Shown here piece by piece: positions 53,181 through 62,134 of a DNA stretch of 64,000 bases (positions within the stretch are counted from its first letter, which is position 1; each line of letters begins with the position of its first letter). The notes below the pieces were generated by a model that ran no database searches, had not been told where the DNA came from, and was given only the letters and a program-made list of their open reading frames with translations. Made by a program: the position numbers and the translations under genes. Location: NCBI GenBank assembly GCA_002973575.1, contig PVEQ01000013.1:38297-102296 (forward strand). The letters run 5' to 3'. This DNA is from Sediminibacterium magnilacihabitans. Its GTDB lineage: Bacteria > Bacteroidota > Bacteroidia > Chitinophagales > Chitinophagaceae.

Positions 53181-53678
53181 ATGCAAGGCCGAAATGCGCT
53201 CTTTCAATTCTTCCTGTGGTGGGCGGTTCTGGGATTCAGCATTTGGGTAGGGGGTACTTTATTCAGCATGGCTGTGGTGGTACCCATGTGGAGTGAATCG
53301 CTTCCAAAATCAGCAGTGGATTTTTTTGGAAACACCAGTTTCAACAAACATATTTTTAACTTTTTTGGTCCGCCATGGATGGCTGCCAGATCCCTGCCGT
53401 TACTGGTGGCGCTGGCGTTGGGCTGGAGCAGTCCATTGCACCGGCGCTATTTGCTCGTCCCCACCATCGTTCTGATTATAGCGATTATTTTCACCCTTGT
53501 GTATGTCTATCCCATCAATGATGTATTGTTTGCCCAGGCAGGTGGCGGCAGGCCGGGAGAAGAAATTCAATCCATGGCACACCGGTGGATCATTGCCGAC
53601 CGCGCCCGGTTTGCATTCATGCTGATCGGCTATTATTTTCTGCTGAAGGCTTTTCGTTTACCCAATCCTTCCGCTTAA
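53181..53678 (+). CDS. DUF1772-like (anthrone oxygenase family) membrane protein
   Basis: A 165-residue integral membrane protein with four predicted helices (about 8-32, 65-82, 90-112 and 138-158). The opening FFLWWAVLGFSIWVGGTLFSMAVVVPMW and the PIND loop resemble DUF1772 proteins. Function is unknown. It is followed by a convergent esterase whose stop overlaps it by 4 bases. Confidence 0.7.
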   Translation: MQGRNALFQFFLWWAVLGFSIWVGGTLFSMAVVVPMWSESLPKSAVDFFGNTSFNKHIFNFFGPPWMAARSLPLLVALALGWSSPLHRRYLLVPTIVLIIAIIFTLVYVYPINDVLFAQAGGGRPGEEIQSMAHRWIIADRARFAFMLIGYYFLLKAFRLPNPSA

Positions 53679-54406
53679 AATTTCACATCAATGATATAAG
53701 GGAGCATAGCACGCCAGGTGGGCCAGTCGTGATTGATCTCTACGCCCCATACATCGAGGTCGTAGTTGATTCCTTTGTTGTACAGGATACCTGCAAAGCT
53801 GCGCGATGCATTGGGGTCTTCATAGGCACCGCTGCCTGTATAAATATGTATGTGGTGGCTGGCTCTGATCTTATCTAAATACCAGGGGTCGGCAAGATTA
53901 GGCAGGTAATGCTGGGGACTGTTATAATACACCTGGTCGTCCCAGAAACCCTTGGTGTATTCAGTGAGGTCATATACGCCGCTCATGCTGATGGCGCCAT
54001 TGAGGATATCGGGTCTCTTTAAAAAAAGGTTCATGGCATGCAGTGCGCCAAAAGAGGCGCCGCAGGTATAGATCATTGTTTCATTGCTGGTATGCGTGCG
54101 GATATAGGGAATCACTTCGTTGAAAACATATTCGTTGAACTGGTTGTGCCGGATGGCTTTGTGTTCCGGCAGCATTTCATTGTTCATCCAGCTTTCACGA
54201 TTCATGCTGTCGATACTGAACACGTGTATCTTACCGCCGTTGATATAGGGAGCCAATGATTCTATCAATTGAAACCGTTCGTATTCGAGGTAATCTGCGG
54301 CGGCGGTAGGGATCAACAGCAGAGCAAATCCATAATGCCCGTAAGATGCCAGGGGCATATCTTTTCCCAGGGCGGGACTATACCAGGCAGTGATCTCTCT
54401 TTTCAT
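53675..54406 (-). CDS. putative esterase (alpha/beta hydrolase, PF00756-like)
   Basis: A 243-residue cytoplasmic alpha/beta hydrolase. The nucleophile Ser118 lies in CGASFGALHAM, the acid is likely in the YTGSGAYED stretch and the catalytic His in NHDWPTW. The fold matches the esterase D/PF00756 group that acts on small acyl esters or trehalose-type esters. A Met four codons later than the first in-frame start is used (54406). It sits between the DUF1772 gene and parA. Confidence 0.8.
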   Translation of the reverse strand: MKREITAWYSPALGKDMPLASYGHYGFALLLIPTAAADYLEYERFQLIESLAPYINGGKIHVFSIDSMNRESWMNNEMLPEHKAIRHNQFNEYVFNEVIPYIRTHTSNETMIYTCGASFGALHAMNLFLKRPDILNGAISMSGVYDLTEYTKGFWDDQVYYNSPQHYLPNLADPWYLDKIRASHHIHIYTGSGAYEDPNASRSFAGILYNKGINYDLDVWGVEINHDWPTWRAMLPYIIDVKF

Positions 54407-54417
54407 AACGCACAAAA

Positions 54418-55161
54418 TTATTCAATACAGGTTTTCCGGATCTCTTTCCAGAGATCGCGGTAGCATTGCGCGGCATAGCTGCTGGCAGCATAGGTTTCCA
54501 GCGGGGCTTCGTGTACGCCCATCTTCTCTACATCACTGAGATAGGGTATATAACTTTTCAGGAAATATTTGTCTTTATAAAAATCATGCATCACTTCGTG
54601 GTGCAGGTTCTTGCGATGATCTACCATGCTGAAGAAGCATTTCAGTTTAGAGCGGTCGAAATCGTTCTCTTTGAAATAGCCATCTACCGTTTCATAAGAA
54701 CGGATAGACAAAGTAGTAGGGATATTGGGCATCAGCACCCAGTCTGCCGCCACGAAAACCGCATCGTGCAATACAGAAATGCCGGGCGGACAATCCAATA
54801 TCACAACAGCGTATTCTTTCTTCAAAGCTGCCAGCATGGAAGCGAGCTTTCGTTTCGATTGTTTCATTTCATTCAACAGAATATCTGCCTGCCTTGAAGA
54901 AATATCTGCCGGAATGATGCTGAGGTTTTCATACGGCGATGGCAGGATGGCTTCTGTGAGTTCCATTTCATCGTTCAGCAATTTACGGGCTTCATTTTTT
55001 ACCGGGGCTTTGGCGCCGAGGTAAAATGAAGAAGACCCCTGCGGGTCTAAATCCCATACCAATGTTTTATATCCTTCCCTGGCAGCTAAATAAGCCAGGT
55101 TAATTGAGGCGGCCGTCTTACCAACACCACCTTTCAGATTGTAGAGTGCTAATGTGACCAT
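54418..55161 (-). CDS. ParA-family ATPase
   Basis: A 247-residue deviant Walker A ATPase with KGGVGKTAAS (10-19) and the DCPPG motif near 121. It has typical ParA/MinD-like sequence over the whole length. No parB or parS site is seen, so it is an orphan rather than a segregation operon. It is adjacent to the esterase gene (11 bases). Its cargo cannot be inferred. Confidence 0.9.
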   Translation of the reverse strand: MVTLALYNLKGGVGKTAASINLAYLAAREGYKTLVWDLDPQGSSSFYLGAKAPVKNEARKLLNDEMELTEAILPSPYENLSIIPADISSRQADILLNEMKQSKRKLASMLAALKKEYAVVILDCPPGISVLHDAVFVAADWVLMPNIPTTLSIRSYETVDGYFKENDFDRSKLKCFFSMVDHRKNLHHEVMHDFYKDKYFLKSYIPYLSDVEKMGVHEAPLETYAASSYAAQCYRDLWKEIRKTCIE

Positions 55162-55198
55162 ACTCTAATATACAAGTTTTTTGTAAACAGAAAATGAT

Positions 55199-56455
55199 TC
55201 AAGCCAGTACACCCAATAAAAGGCAACCCATTACTATATAAGGTGCCGGTATACGGTTGCGCGAAAGGATGAAAAAAGTAACCGCGATGATGGCAATATC
55301 CCATATTGCTACTGCCTGTCCCTGCCATAATTGGGTAAGAAAAGTATCTTTCATCAGGTAACAGGTAGCGCCCGCCATGATGCCCACCACTGAAGCGTTG
55401 ATACCTTCGAGCGAACGGAAGATGACCGCATAGCGTTTGAGGTTATGCCATACGGGGAAAAAGAACAATACCAATAAGATGCTGGGCAGAAAAATGGCAA
55501 TCGTTCCAATGAAGCAACCTAATAACTGGAAGCCCTGCCCCTTGCCCCGCAGCAACATACCACCCGTATATGCGTTGATGGAAAACACAGGGCCAGGTAT
55601 AGCCCTTACCATTCCCGAACCAGTGAGGAATTCTTCCTTGGTCATTTTAAGTACATCGGGCCTTTTTTCACGTATATGCCTGGTAGTGGGGCGTGTTACG
55701 TACTGCTCATACATATAAGTCATCAGCACATCGCCGCCTCCGAATACGAAGCTGCCGGTACGGAAGGAGTTTTCAAAAAGGTTGAACTCTTTGCGCGTTT
55801 TCCAGTTTTGTGTGGCGGCTGTTTCAGAGAAATAACCGGCGATACCGAAGATGGCAAAGAAGATGAGCAGGTTGCCCCAGTTCACTTTCTTGGGTGGGAT
55901 GCCTTTTTGCGGGATGCGTTTGTCGCTGAAATTGGTGGCGATACCCGCTGCTATGATCAATGCAGGGAATATCCAGGGTGTTTTGAACCCTACAAACGTA
56001 GCTACCGTGGCCACTACCATGATCACGCGTGTAATGGTATTGTGTATGGCTATGCCAAAGATGCGGAAAGTAGAATAGGCAATAAAGCCGATGGCCATGG
56101 GTTGGATGAACTGGAAAATATCTTTCCGGGTGTGTTCCATTGAAAAATATTCCAGTAAAAAAGAAAGCCCGCTCATAATGGTGCAGGCGGGTAATATCCA
56201 TATCATTAAAGTAAGGATGGCCAGCGGAATGCCTCCTCTTTTATAACCTATCAGTGTGAGTGTTTGGGTAGACGAAGCGCCGGGCAGCAGCTGGCAGAAA
56301 CCATTGTATTCCATCAGCTCTTCCGCGGTAATATCGCGCCGCTGCTGTACAAATGTTTTCATCATCATGCCCAAGTGGCCTTGCGGACCGCCGAAAGCAG
56401 TGATGCTGTGCCATAATACAGCCCGTAAAAAAGATATGTGTCGAACCAGTATCAA
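55199..56455 (-). CDS. chrA: chromate transporter (ChrA family)
   Basis: A 418-residue inner-membrane protein with about 10 helices and the internal duplication of the family. The first half carries [11 protein letters not shown] and the [19 protein letters not shown] motif; the second half repeats them as [10 protein letters not shown] and [18 protein letters not shown]. It is of the long (two-domain) type that exports chromate, but it may move other anions. It lies between parA and a dioxygenase gene, in the same direction. Confidence 0.92.
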   Translation of the reverse strand: MILVRHISFLRAVLWHSITAFGGPQGHLGMMMKTFVQQRRDITAEELMEYNGFCQLLPGASSTQTLTLIGYKRGGIPLAILTLMIWILPACTIMSGLSFLLEYFSMEHTRKDIFQFIQPMAIGFIAYSTFRIFGIAIHNTITRVIMVVATVATFVGFKTPWIFPALIIAAGIATNFSDKRIPQKGIPPKKVNWGNLLIFFAIFGIAGYFSETAATQNWKTRKEFNLFENSFRTGSFVFGGGDVLMTYMYEQYVTRPTTRHIREKRPDVLKMTKEEFLTGSGMVRAIPGPVFSINAYTGGMLLRGKGQGFQLLGCFIGTIAIFLPSILLVLFFFPVWHNLKRYAVIFRSLEGINASVVGIMAGATCYLMKDTFLTQLWQGQAVAIWDIAIIAVTFFILSRNRIPAPYIVMGCLLLGVLA

Positions 56456-56456
56456 G

Positions 56457-57401
56457 CTATTTTTTAAGTCCTATCTCGCGTAAACGTTCGTCCAGGTATT
56501 CACCGGCAGTAGCATCGGGGTAAGCTTTGGGATGTGATGCATCGATACAGCTCTCCAAACAGGCAAGGCTCATTTCGCTGCGCGGATGCAGGAAGAACGG
56601 CATAGAGAAGCGGCTGGTATGCCACAGGTTGCGGGGTGGGTTCACCACACGGTGTGTGGTACTGCGCAACTTGTTATTGGTTAAGCGTTGCAGCATATCA
56701 CCCACATTCACCACAATTTGCTCGGGTAAGGATGTTACGTTCACCCATTCGCCTTGCTTGGTGAGTATTTGCAAACCATCGGCCGAAGCGCCTACCAGTA
56801 AAGTAATGAGGTTGATGTCTTCGTGTTGCTCGGCACGAATGGCGCTTTTGGGTTCGTTGGTAATGGGCGGATAGTGTATGCAGCGCAGGATGGAATTACC
56901 ATTCTTGATGTGTGCATCGAAATAATGTTCATCGAGCCCCAGGTAAAGGGCGATGGCCCGTAACAGCGCCTTGCCGCTTTTTTCAAAATTGCGGTAGGCT
57001 TCGAACAGGGTTTTATTGAAAGGGGTAATTTCTTTTACCGATACGTTATCGGGGTATTCAGCTTTGATGGGGTCGTTGTCTTCCACGGTTTGTCCGTATT
57101 GGAAGAATTCTTTCAGATCGGGAGCCTCACTGCCTTTGGCATGTTCACGGCCGAAACTGGTATAGCCCCGCTGGCCGGCCAGCCCGGGAATTTCGTAAGT
57201 CAGCTTTTTCTCGAGAGGCAGCGCAAAGAATTGTTGAACGTGTTCGTATTGGTCGGCGATCAATGCATCGGGTATGCCATGATTTTTCACTGCAACGAAG
57301 CCTACTTCTTCGTAAGCTTTTCCCAGTTCCTGTACAAAGGCCGCCTTTTGTTGGGCGTTGCCGCTCAGGAAATCGGCAAGGTCTACCACCGGAATAGCCA
57401 T
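56457..57401 (-). CDS. 2-oxoglutarate/Fe(II)-dependent oxygenase, isopenicillin N synthase family
   Basis: A 314-residue dioxygenase of the isopenicillin N synthase group. The Fe(II) triad is His193 and Asp195 ([11 protein letters not shown]) and His250 (TTHRVVNP), and the 2-oxoglutarate site RFS is at 264-266. The opening DLADFLSG and the HGIPDALI segments are also conserved. The substrate is unknown. It abuts chrA (1 base) on the same strand and might be co-transcribed. Confidence 0.92.
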   Translation of the reverse strand: MAIPVVDLADFLSGNAQQKAAFVQELGKAYEEVGFVAVKNHGIPDALIADQYEHVQQFFALPLEKKLTYEIPGLAGQRGYTSFGREHAKGSEAPDLKEFFQYGQTVEDNDPIKAEYPDNVSVKEITPFNKTLFEAYRNFEKSGKALLRAIALYLGLDEHYFDAHIKNGNSILRCIHYPPITNEPKSAIRAEQHEDINLITLLVGASADGLQILTKQGEWVNVTSLPEQIVVNVGDMLQRLTNNKLRSTTHRVVNPPRNLWHTSRFSMPFFLHPRSEMSLACLESCIDASHPKAYPDATAGEYLDERLREIGLKK

Positions 57402-57490
57402 GGATTTGGTTTTAAGAATCAGGAATGCGGTTTAGCCTGGAAAAATACAAAACTAACGCAAATTAGTACCTGATGTAGATAACTGAGGGG

Positions 57491-57766
57491 TTATTGTTTT
57501 TCGAAACGGATCGATTTGATGAATACATCTTCTGCAAAGGCGTTGATGATGTAACGGCCGGTTCCCAGGTCGCTCATATTCAGTACCAGTTGCTGGATAC
57601 CTTCGGTGATACTGGTAACCATGGTTTTGGCCATGCGCCCTTCCACATCCAGCACTTTCAGTACCAGCCGTGCGTTTTTATCCGACTGCACGGTGAGGTA
57701 GCTGCTATGCTCTACCAAAATGGGTTGTAGACTCTGGATGTACATATTAATGAATGGTTTTACCAT
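57491..57766 (-). CDS. small protein resembling a T9SS C-terminal sorting domain
   Basis: A 91-residue protein made almost only of a beta-sandwich pattern: RLVLKVLDVEGRMAKTM, ITEGIQQLVLNMSDLGTGRYIINAF and a terminal IKSIRFEKQ. This is like the C-terminal domain that directs proteins to the type IX secretion system. Here it stands alone, without a signal peptide or cargo. It could be a degraded gene end or a cytoplasmic relative. Function unknown. Confidence 0.6.
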   Translation of the reverse strand: MVKPFINMYIQSLQPILVEHSSYLTVQSDKNARLVLKVLDVEGRMAKTMVTSITEGIQQLVLNMSDLGTGRYIINAFAEDVFIKSIRFEKQ

Positions 57767-57860
57767 AATAATAGTATAAACCGGGAAGGGGGGTAATTAA
57801 TATGACAGTGCTATATTCCCCTTCGCTGCATATACGTTCAATTATAATGCCACAAATGAT

Positions 57861-57868
57861 TAAATTTG
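57861..57868 (+). promoter_or_regulatory. probable -7 promoter element for the FabH-like gene
   Basis: TAAATTTG matches TAnnTTTG, 48 bases before the ATG. No clear -33 element. Confidence 0.45.
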
Positions 57869-57916
57869 AGCGCCGGGCCGGTTGAGTTTCCTGCCTCATA
57901 CGCTAATCATAATGCC

Positions 57917-58996
57917 ATGCTGCTATTCAGAACTGTTATTACGGGTATAGGAAGCTATATCCCCCCGCATATCAAGACCAACCAGGAATTCGTATCGCAG
58001 GATTTCTACACAGAAGACCACGAACGCATTGTAGCGACCCCCAACGAGATCATTGAAAAATTCCGCGACATCACGGGTATTGAAGAACGCCGTTATGTGG
58101 GTGATGAATTCAATGCTTCTGACATGGCCATTGTAGCTGCCAAGCATGCCATTGAAGATGCGGGCATAGACCCCGAAACACTGGACCAGATCATTGTTGC
58201 ACACAATTTTGGTAATGTAGTCAAGCATACCATCCAGACCGATATATTACCTGCGCTGGCCTCGCGCGTGAAACAAGCGCTGGGCATCCGCAACCCCAAT
58301 TGCGTAGCTTATGACCTGTTGTTCGGTTGCCCCGGTTGGATACAGGGGGTAATACAAGCCGACGCTTTTATTAAAGCGGGCATTGCCAAAAAATGCCTGG
58401 TGATTGGAACAGAAACACTGAGCCGGGTGATAGACAAATACGACCGCGATAGTATGATCTTCAGTGATGGCGCCGGCGCCAGTGTAATTGAAGCGCTGGA
58501 GCCTTTGGAAAATGGCAGCGGCATCCTGGCTTCGAGTGTGCAAAGCCATTGCGTAGATGAAGCTTATTACCTGAACATGGGCAAGTCTTACAAGCCTGGT
58601 GCCGACCCTTGTGTGCGGTATATTAAGATGAAAGGAAGAAAGGTATACGAGTATGCCATGAAGCATGTGCCGCTGGCCATGAAAGCCTGCCTGGAAAAAG
58701 CGGGCATACATGTAACGGAAGTAAAAAAATTCTTCCTGCACCAGGCGAATGAGAAAATGGATGAGGGCTTCATTAAAGTACTGTACAAATTATACGGGTT
58801 GAAAGATATTCCCGAGCATGTAATGCCTATGAGCATTCACAAGCTGGGCAACAGCTCTGTTGCCACCATTCCTACGTTGTTCGACTTAGTGAAAAGGGGT
58901 ATACTGGACAATCATGATATTCAGCACGGCGATGTGATCTTGTTTGCATCGGTTGGGGCGGGGATGAATATCAATGCTGTTTGTTACAGAGTTTGA
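57917..58996 (+). CDS. 3-oxoacyl-[ACP] synthase III-like condensing enzyme
   Basis: A 359-residue thiolase-fold enzyme with the complete KAS III triad: Cys138 (LFGCPGW), His275 (FLHQANE) and Asn312 (LGNSSVATIP). It is longer than housekeeping FabH (about 320-335) owing to an N-terminal segment (TNQEFVSQDFYTEDHERI). It may start fatty-acid synthesis or make a specialised lipid; the former cannot be assumed. The ATG at 57917 is used; an in-frame start at 57866 precedes the promoter-like TAAATTTG only partly. Confidence 0.9.
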   Translation: MLLFRTVITGIGSYIPPHIKTNQEFVSQDFYTEDHERIVATPNEIIEKFRDITGIEERRYVGDEFNASDMAIVAAKHAIEDAGIDPETLDQIIVAHNFGNVVKHTIQTDILPALASRVKQALGIRNPNCVAYDLLFGCPGWIQGVIQADAFIKAGIAKKCLVIGTETLSRVIDKYDRDSMIFSDGAGASVIEALEPLENGSGILASSVQSHCVDEAYYLNMGKSYKPGADPCVRYIKMKGRKVYEYAMKHVPLAMKACLEKAGIHVTEVKKFFLHQANEKMDEGFIKVLYKLYGLKDIPEHVMPMSIHKLGNSSVATIPTLFDLVKRGILDNHDIQHGDVILFASVGAGMNINAVCYRV

Positions 58997-59247
58997 TAGC
59001 ACTACTATGGGGGAGTTGTTCCAATTGCAGGAAATATCTGTAAAAGAGTGGTAAGGGGATTTAATTAAGTCGGAGCGATTTTATTATAAAGAGTCCATCA
59101 GCATTTAAACAGCTCCGTAGCATGATAACCTATACCAAGGGTATAGCGCGGGGGAATGCAAACAATATAGACACTTATTTACAGTGGTGAGTTAGGTATA
59201 AATACCTGATTTGAGCTAAAAACAGTTAAAACCGAACTGGTAGACCT
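58997..59247. other. non-coding stretch with two dyads
   Basis: No gene is seen on either strand. Two short palindromes stand out: CTATACC-AAG-GGTATAG (59130-59146) and AGGTAT-AA-ATACCT (59194-59207). It leads directly into the 22-bp module array. Confidence 0.6.
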
Positions 59248-59467
59248 GATTTACCTGTTATACTGACGGAGTTTGCATACTATGCAAACCGGAATTACTT
59301 ACTGTGCAGATCAAGTTTACCTGTTATGCAACGAGGTTTATACAACAGGCAGACGACAATTACCTGTTGTATAAACGGGAATTGCTTGTTATACAGACGG
59401 CATTTACTTAACAGGTAAACTTCGTCTGCATAACAAACAACCGAGACCTGCATAACAGGTAATTGCC
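59248..59467. repeat. array of ten degenerate ~22-bp modules with nested inverted repeats
   Basis: Ten back-to-back modules of 21-23 bases fill 220 bases without spacers (starts near 59248, 59270, 59293, 59315, 59336, 59358, 59380, 59401, 59424, 59446). Most read as variants of NTTACCTGTTATACARACGG or its complement. Perfect 14-bp inverted pairs join GTTTATACAACAGG (59336-59349) with 59363-59376, and TTACCTGTTATGCA (59317-59330) with 59449-59462. One module is itself a dyad around GTTTGCATA/TATGCAAAC. No reading frame fits. Function unknown. Confidence 0.8.
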
Positions 59468-59558
59468 AGCCACTAGCTAAGCAAATTCAAGGGACTGGGC
59501 AAATTTTCGGTATGCAAATAGAAGACTTTTGAATATCTTAAAGGCTCAATCTGCTTTT

Positions 59559-61403
59559 ATGAAATCAACTTCAGTTGCCCTTTGCTTCCTGTTGTTTTCT
59601 TTTTTCACCAGCAAAGAAATTTTTTCCCAAACACAAACCAACGACGACAAATACAACCGCAGTGAAATAATGATACCCATGCGCGACGGCATAAAACTGC
59701 ATACGATTGTTTTCACGCCAAAAAATCAAACAGAATCCTTACCGTTCTTACTTACACGAACACCCTACGGAGTCAGTAATTATCCAAGCCCCGAAAAAAT
59801 ACAGTATACAAGAGACATGGCCGAAGACGGCTATATTTTTGTTTACCAGGATATACGGGGTCGCTATTTATCGGAAGGCCAATTTGAAATGCAGCGCTTC
59901 AACAGGAATAAAAAAGATCCCAAAGCCATTGATGAAAGTACCGATACGTACGACACCTTCGAATGGCTGCTTAAAAATATTCCCCACAACAATGGCAAAG
60001 CCGGTATGTACGGCATTTCTTACCCGGGCTGGACAACCGTCATGGGCGCCATTGACCCGCATCCCGCACTGGTGGCGGTTTCTGAACAGGCAACGCCCGC
60101 CGATATGTTCTTAGGCGATGACTTTCACCACAACGGCGCTTTTCGCCTGAGCTATGGTTTTGAATATGCTTTTATGGAAGAAGCGTCTAAAACCGATTCG
60201 CTTTTTCCCTTCCATCAATACGATACCTACGACTGGTACTTAAAACTGGGTCCTCTATCGAACGTCAATAAAAAATATTTCTTCGGAAAACTTCCTTCCT
60301 GGAACGATTTTGTGCATCACCCGAATTACGATGCATTCTGGCAAAAACAAAGCTTACCTTATCGCCTCGACTCTCCCAGGGTATACATCATGAACGTGGC
60401 CGGCTGGTGGGACCAGGAAGATTTTTATGGTCCACAAAAAGCCTATGAGAAATGGGAGAAAACCGATGTGCACCATAAAAATTATATCGTGCTCGGCCCA
60501 TGGAACCATGGTGGCTGGGCATTTGGTCCCGGGAACAAGTTGGGCAATATCCAGTTCGATTCTGCCACAGGTGAAACATTCAGGAAAAACATCCAGGCCC
60601 GCTGGTTTGCCTATCATTTGAAAGGCAAAGGCGACGGAAATTTTGCCGAAGCCATCACTTTTCAAACAGGTAGCAACCAGTGGAAAAACTACGATAGCTG
60701 GCCGCCCAAAGATGCCGTGCAGAAAAATTTATACTTCCATGCCAATGGAAAGCTTTCTTTTGAAAAACCCACCTCCTCCTCCGAAGCTGGTTACGACAGT
60801 TATATTTCCGACCCTGCCCATCCTGTTCCCTATCGCACCAGGCCCATTGAAGAAACTTACGGACCCGGCTCCCGTTGGTACACCTGGCTTACTGAAGACC
60901 AGCGCTTTGTTCAAAACAGGCCCGATGTGCTGAGTTGGGAAACAGATACGCTTTCAGAAAACGTTATTGTTACCGGAAACATTTTTGCAAAACTATTTGC
61001 CTCCACCACCGGCAGCGATGCAGACTGGGTGGTAAAACTGATTGATGTATACCCGGAACATTATCCAAAAGAACCCAAAATGGCCGGCTATGAATGGATG
61101 GTAGCCAACGATGTGTTCCGGGGCCGGTTCAGGAAAAGTTTTGAAAAGCCCGAAGCCGTTGAGCCCGGCAAAGTGGAAGCGTACACTATTGACCTGCACA
61201 GCCTGAACCATGTATTTAAAAAAGGGCACAAAATAATGGTGCAGGTGCAAAGCAGCTGGTTCCCCATCATTGACCGCAATCCGCAAAAATTTGTTCCGAA
61301 CATTTTTGAAGCAAAAGAAGAAGATTTTCAAAAAGCCACCCACAAAATTTACCGTCGCGCCGAAGCACCTTCGCATATTGAATTATCGGTGATGGAAAAC
61401 TAA
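59559..61403 (+). CDS. CocE/NonD-family hydrolase (X-Pro dipeptidyl-peptidase-like)
   Basis: A 614-residue exported serine hydrolase. The ATG at 59559 begins a signal peptide (MKSTSVALCFLLFSFFTS, ending near FSQ); the frame also extends 10 codons upstream from a TTG. The nucleophile is in GISYPG (near residue 153), the acid in the GWWDQED segment (about 287) and the His in PWNHGG (about 314). A C-terminal jelly-roll (from about 470) is typical of cocaine-esterase/glutaryl-acylase relatives. The substrate may be an amide, ester or peptide. The cupin gene follows by 13 bases. Confidence 0.92.
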   Translation: MKSTSVALCFLLFSFFTSKEIFSQTQTNDDKYNRSEIMIPMRDGIKLHTIVFTPKNQTESLPFLLTRTPYGVSNYPSPEKIQYTRDMAEDGYIFVYQDIRGRYLSEGQFEMQRFNRNKKDPKAIDESTDTYDTFEWLLKNIPHNNGKAGMYGISYPGWTTVMGAIDPHPALVAVSEQATPADMFLGDDFHHNGAFRLSYGFEYAFMEEASKTDSLFPFHQYDTYDWYLKLGPLSNVNKKYFFGKLPSWNDFVHHPNYDAFWQKQSLPYRLDSPRVYIMNVAGWWDQEDFYGPQKAYEKWEKTDVHHKNYIVLGPWNHGGWAFGPGNKLGNIQFDSATGETFRKNIQARWFAYHLKGKGDGNFAEAITFQTGSNQWKNYDSWPPKDAVQKNLYFHANGKLSFEKPTSSSEAGYDSYISDPAHPVPYRTRPIEETYGPGSRWYTWLTEDQRFVQNRPDVLSWETDTLSENVIVTGNIFAKLFASTTGSDADWVVKLIDVYPEHYPKEPKMAGYEWMVANDVFRGRFRKSFEKPEAVEPGKVEAYTIDLHSLNHVFKKGHKIMVQVQSSWFPIIDRNPQKFVPNIFEAKEEDFQKATHKIYRRAEAPSHIELSVMEN

Positions 61404-61416
61404 AAAATTGATCATC

Positions 61417-61845
61417 ATGAATAAACAAACCATTCAATTAGGCCAGATTACCATCGATTTCCTGCTTGAAGCAGCAGACACCAATGGCTCAATGGCCATG
61501 TTTGAATTCACCGTTCCTGCAGGTGCCCGGGTGCCTGTACCTCATTACCATGAAAGCTATGATGAGATCATTTATGGTTTAGAAGGCATCATCACTTTTA
61601 CAGTGAATGGAAAGGCCATCGATATTGGCGCTGGTGACACCTGCTTTATTCCCCGAGGTGCCGTTCATGGTTTCAACAACCTGCAACAAGCGCATGCCGA
61701 ATGTTTAACTGTTATTACACCCGGACTGCTTGCCTCTGCTTTCTTCAAGGAAATGGCTGAAATTATCAACGCCGGCGGCCCGCCCGATATAGAAAAATTA
61801 AAAATGGTAATGGCAAAGCATGGGCTTATTGCGGCCAAAAACTAG
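61417..61845 (+). CDS. cupin-domain protein
   Basis: A 142-residue single-cupin protein. The two cupin motifs are visible: PVPHYHESYDEIIYGLEG (with two His and one Glu) and GDTCFIPRGAVHGFNN (with the His). It is likely a small metal-binding enzyme or a sensor, of unknown substrate. The ATG at 61417 is preferred to a Met three codons earlier. It follows the CocE-type hydrolase by 13 bases, so co-transcription is likely. Confidence 0.85.
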   Translation: MNKQTIQLGQITIDFLLEAADTNGSMAMFEFTVPAGARVPVPHYHESYDEIIYGLEGIITFTVNGKAIDIGAGDTCFIPRGAVHGFNNLQQAHAECLTVITPGLLASAFFKEMAEIINAGGPPDIEKLKMVMAKHGLIAAKN

Positions 61846-61849
61846 TCAG

Positions 61850-61999
61850 TTATATGCTTATTACATCTCTTCTTTTAACCTGCTTCTGTACCATGAGCAC
61901 TTCACTGAATTTGACAACGCTAACCTGCGGGTGCAGTGTTTCTGCAAGCGCATGTTCATTATACTGCTTAACCGTATCAAATCTTAGCTGCTCCTCCAT
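61850..61999 (-). pseudogene. AraC-family regulator remnant (N-terminal fragment)
   Basis: A 49-residue minus-strand frame from ATG 61999 to TAA 61850. The sequence MEEQLRFDTVKQYNEHAL, then ETLHPQVSVVKFSEV, has the opening pattern (TVKQYN...ETLHPxVSV) typical of Bacteroidota AraC-type regulators. The ligand-binding core and helix-turn-helix part (about 250 more residues) are missing, and the tail after residue 33 loses resemblance. A TAAATTTG promoter element remains at 62025-62018. It is probably the decayed start of a regulator that once faced the cupin/hydrolase pair. Confidence 0.6.
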
Positions 62000-62017
62000 A
62001 ACTAAACTTTTCAGTAT

Positions 62018-62025
62018 CAAATTTA
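62018..62025 (-). promoter_or_regulatory. -7-like element upstream of the AraC remnant
   Basis: TAAATTTG on the minus strand fits TAnnTTTG, 18 bases upstream of the fragment's ATG. No -33 element at the right distance. Confidence 0.4.
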
Positions 62026-62134
62026 GTGATTGCAGTAGGGTATTGCTATACAGCCGGGCAAAATCAGTAAAACTGGTAAATAAACCAGTATCTTGTATAA
62101 GCCGGATGCAGCGGGCGTTAGTGAAATTTGCGAT

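Noticed and set aside
59248..59467. CRISPR array
   Set aside because: The modules abut each other with no unique spacers, vary among themselves, and no cas genes are present.
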